DNA of 64,000 nt from Amycolatopsis sp. CA-126428. Lineage in GTDB: Bacteria > Actinomycetota > Actinomycetes > Mycobacteriales > Pseudonocardiaceae. Below the pieces are notes generated by a model that was given only the letters and a program-made list of their open reading frames with translations, had not been told where the DNA came from and ran no database searches. Below, piece after piece: positions 49,111 to 56,736 of the stretch. The first letter of the stretch is position 1, and each line of letters opens with the position of its first letter. The translations under genes and the position numbers were made by a program. The stretch spans positions 1 to 64,000 of the forward strand of contig NZ_PPHF01000123.1 in assembly GCF_002904335.1 (NCBI RefSeq), given 5' to 3'.

Positions 49111-50508
49111 ATGTCCCGTTTACGCCGAATGGCGGCCCCGCTCGTGCTGGCCGTCGGGGGCGGCCTGTTCGCGGCGGCCCCGGCCGCCGAGGCCGCGCCG
49201 GCCGCCTGCGACACGACGAGCACGCCGTACACCTACGTCGTGACGTACCAGCCGGGCACCCGCGCGTCGGCCGTCGACAAGGAGCTGGCGGCCAAGTGCG
49301 GGACGAAGGTCGCCTACTACGCCCCGATCGGCGTCGCGATCGCGAGCTCGCGCAACGCGGACTTCCAGCAGAAGATCGGCGTCTACCGGGCCTACTCGGG
49401 CGGCAAGGACGTGGCTTCCCAGGGCGCCGCCGCCTCGGCTCGCTCGCTGGGTGCGGTGCGGACGCTGGAGGACACGCGCTCCGTCGCCGCCGCGGGTGAC
49501 CTGTCCGCGCAGCAGTGGGACATGAAGGCGATCCACGCGCCCGAAGCGAACAAGATCTACCAGGGCAGCCGCGCGGTGACGGTCGGCGTGCTCGACTCGG
49601 GCATCGAGGCAACGCACCCGGCCCTGAAGGCGGCGGTCGACCCGGCCGCTTCGGCGGGCTGCATCACGGGCGCGCCGGACCTGACACCGGCCTCGTGGGC
49701 CCCGACGACGTCGGACCACGGCACGCACGTGGCGGGCACGATCGCCGGCAAGGACAAGGCGGCGGGCTTCACGGGCATCGCGCCGGGCGTGCGGCTGGCC
49801 TCGGTGAAGGTCGTCAACGACGCCGGCTACATCTTCCCGGAGTCGGCGGTCTGCGGGTTCGTCTGGGCGGCCGAGCACGGGTTCGCGGTGACGAACAACA
49901 GCTACTACATCGACCCGGGCATGTTCTACTGCCCGAACCAGCCGGGCGACGCGGCGGCGTTCGAAGCGGTCCGCCGCGCGGTGGCGTTCTCAACGCACCG
50001 AGGCGTCCTGAACGTGGCGGCGGCGGGCAACTCCGGTTTCGACACGACCAAGCAGACAACGGACCCCAACCGCCCCCACCCGGTCGACTCGACGTGCGGC
50101 ATCCTCCCGAAGGCGATCGACGGCGTCGTGAAGGTGTCGGCGGTCGGCTACGCGGGCACGAAGTCATCATTCAGCAACTACGGCAAGATCGACGTAACAG
50201 CCCCGGGCGGCGACTTCGTCCAGATCCCACCGGACGGCGCGGGCCCGTCGTGTCCGCTGTCGACGGTGGTGGGCGGCCAGTACGGCTCGAAGTGCGGCAC
50301 ATCGATGGCCTCCCCGCACGCGGCAGGCGTGGCGGCGCTGATCGCATCGCGCTTCCGGGGCATTTCACCGCAGATCCTGGCCCGGGTGCTGGAGGGCGAG
50401 GCGGACGCGGTGAAGTGCGCAGCCACGGAAACGGAGTGCACAGGCCCGGCAAAGAACAATTCGTACTACGGCCACGGCCTGGTAGACGCCCTGGACGCGG
50501 TGCACTGA
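49111..50508 (+). CDS. Secreted S8 family serine peptidase (subtilase)
   Basis: 465 residues. Signal peptide (about 1-28, ending AAEAA). An inhibitor-like propeptide segment follows (YVVTYQPGTRASAVDK). The catalytic triad is visible: D162 in GVLDSGIEATHP, H203 in DHGTHVAGTIAG, S398 in GTSMASPHAAG, with oxyanion Asn in AAAGNSGFD. Extracellular protein degradation. About ten Cys suggest disulfides. ATG start behind GGAGGTGGA. Confidence 0.95.
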   Translation: MSRLRRMAAPLVLAVGGGLFAAAPAAEAAPAACDTTSTPYTYVVTYQPGTRASAVDKELAAKCGTKVAYYAPIGVAIASSRNADFQQKIGVYRAYSGGKDVASQGAAASARSLGAVRTLEDTRSVAAAGDLSAQQWDMKAIHAPEANKIYQGSRAVTVGVLDSGIEATHPALKAAVDPAASAGCITGAPDLTPASWAPTTSDHGTHVAGTIAGKDKAAGFTGIAPGVRLASVKVVNDAGYIFPESAVCGFVWAAEHGFAVTNNSYYIDPGMFYCPNQPGDAAAFEAVRRAVAFSTHRGVLNVAAAGNSGFDTTKQTTDPNRPHPVDSTCGILPKAIDGVVKVSAVGYAGTKSSFSNYGKIDVTAPGGDFVQIPPDGAGPSCPLSTVVGGQYGSKCGTSMASPHAAGVAALIASRFRGISPQILARVLEGEADAVKCAATETECTGPAKNNSYYGHGLVDALDAVH

Positions 50509-50538
50509 CCCAAGGGCGCAACGCCCAGTAAAGGAGCA

Positions 50539-50678
50539 GGGTGGTCATCCCGTCGCCTGAGGCCGCAAAATCACTTTGAGCCGGGCCCGCAACCCACAGA
50601 CCAAGGCGAGACGACAGCGCAAGCTTGCGGGCCCGGCTCAAAGTGATAGGCCTCGATCAGGCGACGGGATGACCACCC
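50539..50678. repeat. 140-nt composite inverted repeat
   Basis: Outer arms 50539-50560 and 50657-50678 are perfect 22-bp complements (GGGTGGTCATCCCGTCGCCT...). Inner arms 50570-50592 and 50625-50647 are perfect 23-bp complements (ATCACTTTGAGCCGGGCCCG...). Nine unpaired bases on each side separate them, and a 32-nt loop closes the structure. CAG flanks both ends. No T-tract follows, so a simple terminator is not the best reading; a MITE-like element or structured RNA is possible. Confidence 0.85.
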
Positions 50679-50781
50679 AGCGACCCACCTCGATAACGAG
50701 AGACAGCGGCGGCGAGGGGCGGCCATCCCAGAGCCTGCCCGTCCGGCGAGGACAGTCTTTTGTCTTTCTACCGCGGCAGGG

Positions 50782-50828
50782 CGGCCGAAGGGCCCCTCCA
50801 CTCGCCGAGCGGAGGGGCCCTTCGGCCG
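50782..50828. terminator. Hairpin terminator for sdhB and the subtilase
   Basis: Perfect 18-bp stem (CGGCCGAAGGGCCCCTCC / GGAGGGGCCCTTCGGCCG) with an 11-nt loop, 9 nt beyond the sdhB stop. No long T-run. Confidence 0.8.
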
Positions 50829-50836
50829 TTACAACG

Positions 50837-51607
50837 TCAGACGCGCTTGAACAGCAGGGCGCGCTTAACTTCCTGGATCGCCTTGGTCACCTGGATCCCA
50901 CGGGGACACGCGTCCGTGCAGTTGAACGTCGTGCGGCAGCGCCAAACACCCTCACCATCGTTGAGGATGTCCAACCGCTCCTCCGCCCCCTCATCACGGG
51001 AGTCGAAGATGAACCGGTGGGCGTTCACAATCGCGGCCGGCCCGAAGTACGAGCCGTCGTTCCAGTACACCGGGCACGATGACGTGCAGCACGCGCACAG
51101 GATGCACTTCGTGGTGTCGTCGAAGCGGTCGCGGTCGGCCTGGGACTGGATGCGCTCGCGCGTCGGCTCGTTGCCGTACGTGATCAGGTACGGCTTGATC
51201 GCGCGGTAGGCCTCGAAGAACGGGTCCATGTCGACGTAGAGGTCCTTCAACGTCGTCAGGCCCTTGATCGGGGCGATCGTGATCACCGTCGGCTTGCCGG
51301 ACGCCGACAGCAGGTCCTTCATCAGGACCTTGCACGCCAGGCGGTTGATGCCGTTGATCTGCATCGCGTCGGACCCGCAGACGCCGTGCGCGCAGGAGCG
51401 GCGGAACGAGAACGTGCCGTCGATGTAGTCCTTGACGTAGAACAGCAGGTTCAGCAGCCGGTCGGTGCGCTGGGCCGGGACGTCGTAGGACTCCCAGTGC
51501 GGCTCCGAATCGACCTCCGGGTTGAAGCGGAGGATCTTCAGCGTGACCGTGATCGGGGTGTGGTCCGAGTCCGACGAAGCGGCCGGAGCTTCAGTAGCGG
51601 TGGTCAT
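50837..51607 (-). CDS. sdhB: Succinate dehydrogenase iron-sulfur subunit
   Basis: 256 residues. 2Fe-2S ligands in SCAHGVCGSDAMQING, and 4Fe-4S/3Fe-4S ligands in CILCACCTSSCPVYW and CTDACPRGIQVT. Transfers electrons from SdhA FAD to the quinone site. ATG overlaps the sdhA stop by one base (TGATG). Last gene of sdhCDAB. Confidence 0.97.
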   Translation of the reverse strand: MTTATEAPAASSDSDHTPITVTLKILRFNPEVDSEPHWESYDVPAQRTDRLLNLLFYVKDYIDGTFSFRRSCAHGVCGSDAMQINGINRLACKVLMKDLLSASGKPTVITIAPIKGLTTLKDLYVDMDPFFEAYRAIKPYLITYGNEPTRERIQSQADRDRFDDTTKCILCACCTSSCPVYWNDGSYFGPAAIVNAHRFIFDSRDEGAEERLDILNDGEGVWRCRTTFNCTDACPRGIQVTKAIQEVKRALLFKRV

Positions 51608-53361
51608 CAGTACTTCCGCTCCATCGGTTCGTAGCGGGTGAAGGTCACGGGCTTGTAGTCGAGCCGGATGTCGGATGACAGACCCGAGCCCTGCTTGTAG
51701 GCCATGGTGTGCCGCATGAAGTTCGTGTCGTCGCGGGTCGGGTAGTCCTCGCGGGCGTGACCGCCGCGGGACTCCTTGCGCGCCAGCGCACCCACGATCA
51801 GGACCTCGGCCAGCTCCAGCAGGAAGCCCAGCTCGACGGCCTCGAGCAGGTCGGTGTTGTACCGCTTGCCCTTGTCCGACACGGTGATCCGCTGGTACCG
51901 CTCCTTGAGCGCCTGGATGTCGGTCAGCGCCTGCTTCAGCGTGTCCTCGGTCCGGTACACCGAAGCGTGCGAGTCCATCGTTTGCTGCATTTCCTTGCGG
52001 ATGTCGGCGACGCGCTCGTCGCCGTGCTCCGACAGGAGGCCCGCGAGCTGGTCTTCCACCAGCTTCGTGGGGTCCGCAGGCAGCTCGACGTGCTCGTGCG
52101 CCAGCGCGTATTCCGCGGCCGCGATGCCGGCGCGGCGGCCGAACACGTTGATGTCGAGCAGCGAGTTCGTGCCCAGGCGGTTCGAACCGTGCACGGACAC
52201 GCAGGCGACCTCGCCCGCCGCGTACAGGCCGGGGATGACGTTCTCGTTGTCCCGCAACGCTTCGCCGTGGATGTTGGTCGGGATGCCGCCCATCACGTAG
52301 TGGCACGTCGGGAAGACCGGCACCGGCTCCTTCACCGGGTCGACGCCCAGGTAGGTCCGGGAGAACTCCATGATGTCCGGGAGCTTCGCGTTCAGCGTCT
52401 CCTCGGGGATGTGCGTGACGTCCAGGACGACGTAGTCCTTGTTCGGCCCGCAACCCCGGCCCTGCAGCACTTCCTGCACCATCGAGCGGGCGACGATGTC
52501 GCGCGGCGCGAGGTCCTTGATGGTGGGGGCGTAGCGCTCCATGAACCGCTCGCCGGAGGCGTTGCGCAGGATCCCGCCCTCGCCGCGGACGGCTTCGGAA
52601 ATGAGAATCCCCAGGCCCGCGAGGCCGGTCGGGTGGAACTGGAAGAACTCCATGTCCTCCAGCGGGAGGCCCTTGCGGAAGATGATGCCGAGGCCGTCAC
52701 CGGTGAGGGTGTGCGCGTTCGACGTCGTCTTGAAGATCTTGCCCGCGCCGCCGGTGGCGAACACGATCGACTTCGCCTGGAAGACGTGCAGCTCGCCGGT
52801 GGCCAGCTCGTAGGCGACGACGCCGGAGGCGACCGGGTTGCCGTTCTCGTCCGGGGTGGTGACGAGGTCGAGCACGTAGAACTCGTTGAAGAACTCCGTG
52901 CCGTACTTGACGCAGTTTTGGTACAGCGTCTGGAGGATCATGTGCCCGGTGCGGTCCGCGGCGTAGCAGGCGCGGCGGACCGCGGCCTTGCCGTGGTCAC
53001 GCGTGTGCCCGCCGAAGCGGCGCTGGTCGATCTTGCCCTCGGGCGTGCGGTTGAACGGCAGGCCCATCTTCTCGAGGTCGAGGACCGCGTCGATGGCCTC
53101 CTTCGCCATGATCTCGGCGGCGTCCTGGTCGACCAGGTAGTCGCCGCCCTTGATCGTGTCGAAGGTGTGCCACTCCCAGTTGTCCTCTTCGACGTTCGCC
53201 AGCGCGGCGCACATGCCGCCCTGGGCCGCGCCGGTGTGGGACCGGGTCGGGTAGAGCTTGGTGAGGACCGCGGTGCGGGCGCGCTGGCCGGACTCGATGG
53301 CCGCGCGCATCCCGGCGCCGCCGGCGCCGACGATCACCACGTCGTACTTGTGGACCTGCAT
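51607..53361 (-). CDS. sdhA: Succinate dehydrogenase flavoprotein subunit
   Basis: 584 residues. FAD-binding motif YDVVIVGAGGAGMRAAIES at the N-terminus. The covalent-FAD histidine lies in SHTGAAQGGMCAAL, and the active-site region in EFFQFHPTGLAG and DRTGHMILQTLY. Oxidises succinate to fumarate. ATG start, 17 bp after sdhD. Confidence 0.98.
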   Translation of the reverse strand: MQVHKYDVVIVGAGGAGMRAAIESGQRARTAVLTKLYPTRSHTGAAQGGMCAALANVEEDNWEWHTFDTIKGGDYLVDQDAAEIMAKEAIDAVLDLEKMGLPFNRTPEGKIDQRRFGGHTRDHGKAAVRRACYAADRTGHMILQTLYQNCVKYGTEFFNEFYVLDLVTTPDENGNPVASGVVAYELATGELHVFQAKSIVFATGGAGKIFKTTSNAHTLTGDGLGIIFRKGLPLEDMEFFQFHPTGLAGLGILISEAVRGEGGILRNASGERFMERYAPTIKDLAPRDIVARSMVQEVLQGRGCGPNKDYVVLDVTHIPEETLNAKLPDIMEFSRTYLGVDPVKEPVPVFPTCHYVMGGIPTNIHGEALRDNENVIPGLYAAGEVACVSVHGSNRLGTNSLLDINVFGRRAGIAAAEYALAHEHVELPADPTKLVEDQLAGLLSEHGDERVADIRKEMQQTMDSHASVYRTEDTLKQALTDIQALKERYQRITVSDKGKRYNTDLLEAVELGFLLELAEVLIVGALARKESRGGHAREDYPTRDDTNFMRHTMAYKQGSGLSSDIRLDYKPVTFTRYEPMERKY

Positions 53362-53378
53362 GGTGGGAAGTCTCCGGG

Positions 53379-53792
53379 TCAGTTCGCGGGCATGTTCGGG
53401 TCGAAGGTGAAGATCACCATCGTGCCGACGGCGAGGATCAGCACCATCGAGACGTACAGCAGGATCTTCAGCCAGAACCGCGTGCTGTCCTTACGGGCGT
53501 AGTCGTCGATGATCGTGCGCAGCCCGTTGCCGCCGTGGATCTCGGCGAGCCACAGCATCAGCAGGTCCCAGAACTGCCAGAACGGCGAGGCCCAGCGGCC
53601 GGCGACGAAGCCCCAGTTGATCCGGTGCACGCCGCCGTCGAGGATGTTCATGATCAGCAGGTGGCCGAGCACCAGGACGACCAGGACCAGCCCGGAGATC
53701 CGCATGAACAGCCAGCTGTAGAGCTCGAAGTTGCTCCGGCGCGCGGCGGGGCGCTTCGGCGCGCGCGGGTTCGCGAGGGCGAGGTCGGCCAT
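53379..53792 (-). CDS. sdhD: Succinate dehydrogenase membrane anchor SdhD
   Basis: 137 residues, three helices at about 27-52, 67-85 and 104-130. The haem-ligand-type His lies in VLGHLLIMNILDGG; FWDLLMLWLAEIHGGNGLR is the second helix. One base separates it from the sdhC stop. Confidence 0.95.
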   Translation of the reverse strand: MADLALANPRAPKRPAARRSNFELYSWLFMRISGLVLVVLVLGHLLIMNILDGGVHRINWGFVAGRWASPFWQFWDLLMLWLAEIHGGNGLRTIIDDYARKDSTRFWLKILLYVSMVLILAVGTMVIFTFDPNMPAN

Positions 53793-53793
53793 G

Positions 53794-54276
53794 TCAGTTA
53801 CCCCCGAAGAGCATTTCGGCGGTGCGCTTCAGCATGAAGAACGCACCGGGGACCATCACGACGACCCAGACGACGCCGATGACCCACAGCATCGCCTTCT
53901 GCAGCTTCGGGCCCTTCGACCAGAAGTCGACCAGCATGACGCGGATGCCGTTCAGCGCGTGGAACAGCACCGCGCCGACCAGGCCGACCTCCAGGAGGTT
54001 CACGATCGGCGTCTTGTAGGTCTCGATGACCTGGTCGTAGGTGTTCGGCGACACGCGCACCAGCGCGGTGTCGAGCACGTGCACGAACAGGAAGAAGAAT
54101 GTGAGCACGCCGGTGATGCGGTGCAGCACCCAGGACCACATGCCGGGGTCGCCCCGGTAGAAGGTCCCCTGCCGGCGTGAGGCACCCGCCCGATCGCTCG
54201 CCCCTGCCGCAGTGTTGGTTCCCGCCCCCGGAGGGGGCGATCCCACCCCGCTGGCAGTGCTCGCCGTGGTGGACAT
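53794..54276 (-). CDS. sdhC: Succinate dehydrogenase cytochrome b subunit SdhC
   Basis: 160 residues. The family signatures SWVLHRITGVLTFFFLFVHV (residues about 48-67, haem His) and FHALNGIRVMLVD are present, with three helices. An unusual ~40-residue Gly/Ala/Ser-rich N-terminal extension precedes GTFYRGDPGMWSW. First gene of sdhCDAB. Confidence 0.95.
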   Translation of the reverse strand: MSTTASTASGVGSPPPGAGTNTAAGASDRAGASRRQGTFYRGDPGMWSWVLHRITGVLTFFFLFVHVLDTALVRVSPNTYDQVIETYKTPIVNLLEVGLVGAVLFHALNGIRVMLVDFWSKGPKLQKAMLWVIGVVWVVVMVPGAFFMLKRTAEMLFGGN

Positions 54277-54671
54277 CGGTGAACGGCCTCCAACGTCTGA
54301 CTGTGCGCCCGGTGGCCGGTGAGGTCCGCTGTCGCCGCGGGAACGGCGGCTGTGCCGAGATCAACGTCATCGAGCCTGGATGAATCGAATGCTAGACCCG
54401 CACCCGAAAGGCGGCTCACCTCCGGGTTCCCCTCTGTGATGGACCAGACACCGGTACTCCCGCACCGCCACCCGGCGGTGTGGTGCAGCGCACTCGGTGG
54501 CGCGGCGCCCAGGAGTGTCCCGATGAACGGTCATCAGACCTCTGAGAGATCTGATATCTGATGCGCTACGCCGAACGGCTGGTGATCGTGGTGTGTCATT
54601 GACCATCTGCGACGTCGTCCCTAGCGTCGCTCGGGCAAACATCGGATCTCTCACGATGGGGTGACGTTCTG
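54277..54671. promoter_or_regulatory. Divergent sdhC / GH27 promoter region
   Basis: 395 bp. On the plus strand a clear promoter for the GH27 gene lies at 54599-54627. On the minus strand a TAGCAT -10-like hexamer (54389-54394 read in reverse) could serve sdhC. GAGAGATC at 54544-54551 and GATCTCTC at 54645-54652 form a distant inverted pair around the GH27 promoter, a candidate operator. Confidence 0.5.
54599..54627 (+). promoter_or_regulatory. SigA-type promoter of the GH27 gene
   Basis: TTGACC (54599-54604), 17-bp spacer, TAGCGT (54622-54627): near-consensus for actinobacterial housekeeping promoters, 45 nt upstream of the GTG. Confidence 0.75.
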
Positions 54672-56663
54672 GTGCGACGACTCGGCTTGGTGATCGCCGT
54701 CGCGGCTCTGCTGCCCGTGGTGTCGGTCACGCCCGCGCAGGCACTGCCCGACGGACTGGCGCTGACACCGCCGATGGGCTTCAACAACTGGAACACCACC
54801 GGCTGCGCCGTCGACGAGCGGCTCATCCGCGACACCGCCGACATCTTCGTCGACAAAGGACTCAAGGCCGCCGGCTACGAGTACGTCAACGTCGACGACT
54901 GCTGGGCCGAGCCGGAGCGCGACGCCGACGGGCGCATGCAGGCCAACAAGGCCCGGTTCCCCGGCGGCATCAAGGCGCTGGCCGACTACGTCCACGCGAA
55001 GGGCCTCAAGTTCGGCATCTACACCAGCGCGGGCACGCTGACCTGCGCGAAGACCCAGCCGGGCGCGCTCGACCACGAAGACGTCGACGCGCAGACGTTC
55101 GCGGACTGGGGTGTCGACTACCTCAAGTACGACAACTGCAACAACCAAGGCCGCCCGGCGCTCGAGCGCTACACGAAGATGCGCGACGCGCTGAAGAAGA
55201 CGGGTCGCCCGATCGTGTACTCGCTCTGCGAGTGGGGCGAGAACAAGCCGTGGACGTGGGGCGGCGACGTCGGGCACCTGTGGCGCACCACCGGCGACAT
55301 CAAGGACAACTGGGCGAAGATGGTCCAGATCCTCAAGGCGAACGCGCCGCTGGCGCCGTACGCCGGGCCGGGGCACTGGAACGATCCCGACATGCTCGAG
55401 GTCGGCAACGGCGGGATGACGACCGGGGAGTACCGCTCGCACTTCTCGCTGTGGGCGATGATGGCCGCGCCGCTGCTCATCGGGGCCGACCTGCGCAAGG
55501 TGTCGCCGGCGAACTTCGACGTCCTGCGCAACGCCGGGGTCATCGCGCTCGACCAGGACCGCCGCGGCGTCCAGGCGCGGGTGCTGTCCAACCAGGACGG
55601 ACACTGGGTGTTCGCCAAGCCGCTGTCGAACGGGGACGTGGCCGTCGCGCTGTTCAACGAGACGACGTCGTCCGCCATGATCGGCACCACCGCGGCGGCC
55701 GCCGGGCTGCCGAAGGCCGCCGGGTACAGCGCGCGAGACCTCTGGGCGCACCGCGACCTCCAGACGGCGGGCCGGCTCTCCGCGGTCGTCCCGCCGCACG
55801 CGACCGTCGTCTACCGGGTCCACGCGGGCGGCTCGTGGTGGCGGAACGCGCCGCTGGTGAGCACCGGCATCGAGCTGGCTCCGCCGGTCCCGGGCGTCCC
55901 GGGCGAGATCACGCCCGCCGGGCAGCCGTTCGAGGTCACGGTGTCGGCGACCGACGAGGCCCGCGTCCCGGTGTTCGACCCGCGCGTGACGCTCACCGCA
56001 CCCGCCGGGTGGCACGTCGAGCAGGTGACGCGGCCGCGGGCCGTCGTGCTCGGGACCGGCGAGACCGCGGCCGGCCGCTGGCGGGTCACCCCGCCCGCCG
56101 GGACCGAGGGCACGACGGCGGTGCTGCACGGCGGCGTCACCTACCGCGCGCTCGGGTTCGGGCCGGTCACCTGGACCGGTGACCAGCAGCTGACCGTGCC
56201 GGCGGCACCGCCCACTGCGTCCGCGTGGGCCAGCGACCTGCGCTGGGCGGCGGAGAAGAACGGCTACGGCCCGGTCGAGCGGGACATGTCCAACGGCAGC
56301 ATCCCGGCCGGCGACGGGAAGCCGCTGACGATCAACGGCGTCGTCTACCCGAAGGGCCTCGGCGCGCACGCACCCAGCGAAGTCGTCTTCTACCTGGGCG
56401 GGCGCTGCACGGCGTTCACCGCGGACGTCGGCGTCGACGACGAGCGCGAGGCGACGAACAAGCAGGGCTCGGCGACGTTCGAGGTCTACGCGGACGGCAT
56501 GAAGGCGGCTTCGACCGGCGTGCGCACTTGGCAGGACCCGGCGACGCCGCTGGCGGCTGACCTGCACGGGGCGCGCTACCTGCGGCTCGTCGTCACCGAC
56601 GGCGGGGACGGCAACTCCTACGACCGCAGCGACTGGGCCGGCGCCCGGCTCACCTGCGCTTGA
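54672..56663 (+). CDS. Secreted GH27 alpha-galactosidase-like enzyme with NPCBM domain
   Basis: 663 residues. Signal peptide (1-27, ending TPAQA). GH27 barrel: PMGFNNWNTTGC, VNVDDCWAEPERD, the nucleophile D154 in YLKYDNC and the acid/base D240 in HWNDPDMLEVG. A C-terminal beta domain follows, then a NEW3-like alpha-galactosidase-associated domain (about 400-500). Last is an NPCBM carbohydrate-binding domain (about 520-663, with NGVVYPKGLGAHAPSEVVFY). Likely removes alpha-galactose or beta-L-arabinopyranose from polysaccharide side chains. Followed by the second copy of the 46-bp palindrome. Confidence 0.94.
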   Translation: MRRLGLVIAVAALLPVVSVTPAQALPDGLALTPPMGFNNWNTTGCAVDERLIRDTADIFVDKGLKAAGYEYVNVDDCWAEPERDADGRMQANKARFPGGIKALADYVHAKGLKFGIYTSAGTLTCAKTQPGALDHEDVDAQTFADWGVDYLKYDNCNNQGRPALERYTKMRDALKKTGRPIVYSLCEWGENKPWTWGGDVGHLWRTTGDIKDNWAKMVQILKANAPLAPYAGPGHWNDPDMLEVGNGGMTTGEYRSHFSLWAMMAAPLLIGADLRKVSPANFDVLRNAGVIALDQDRRGVQARVLSNQDGHWVFAKPLSNGDVAVALFNETTSSAMIGTTAAAAGLPKAAGYSARDLWAHRDLQTAGRLSAVVPPHATVVYRVHAGGSWWRNAPLVSTGIELAPPVPGVPGEITPAGQPFEVTVSATDEARVPVFDPRVTLTAPAGWHVEQVTRPRAVVLGTGETAAGRWRVTPPAGTEGTTAVLHGGVTYRALGFGPVTWTGDQQLTVPAAPPTASAWASDLRWAAEKNGYGPVERDMSNGSIPAGDGKPLTINGVVYPKGLGAHAPSEVVFYLGGRCTAFTADVGVDDEREATNKQGSATFEVYADGMKAASTGVRTWQDPATPLAADLHGARYLRLVVTDGGDGNSYDRSDWAGARLTCA

Positions 56664-56666
56664 CCC

Positions 56667-56712
56667 GTCGTGAGTGGGAAGGCGGGTTAGAACCCGCCTT
56701 CCCACTCACGAC
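56667..56712. terminator. 46-bp palindrome, copy 2
   Basis: Same element as at 28947-28992: two 22-bp arms (GTCGTGAGTGGGAAGGCGGG...) around AG. It differs from copy 1 only at 56678 (G for T) and 56701 (C for A), which are paired. Lies 3 bp after the GH27 stop and 24 bp before the GH97 start. Confidence 0.92.
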
Positions 56713-56736
56713 CCCACCTACGGGAAGGGGCCCTGC

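Larger units (their letters stand above)
50509..50836. other. Intergenic region holding two large hairpins
   Basis: 328 bp between the subtilase and sdhB, convergent. It contains the 140-nt composite hairpin (50539-50678) and the terminator at 50782-50828. No gene. Confidence 0.8.

Noticed and set aside
50539..50678. Ordinary intrinsic terminator for the subtilase gene
   Set aside because: Arms are far too long, interrupted by symmetric internal loops, and no T-tract follows; kept as an unexplained element.
54651..56705. Minus-strand open frame of 684 codons
   Set aside because: Antisense to the GH27 gene, whose catalytic motifs and signal peptide show the coding strand.
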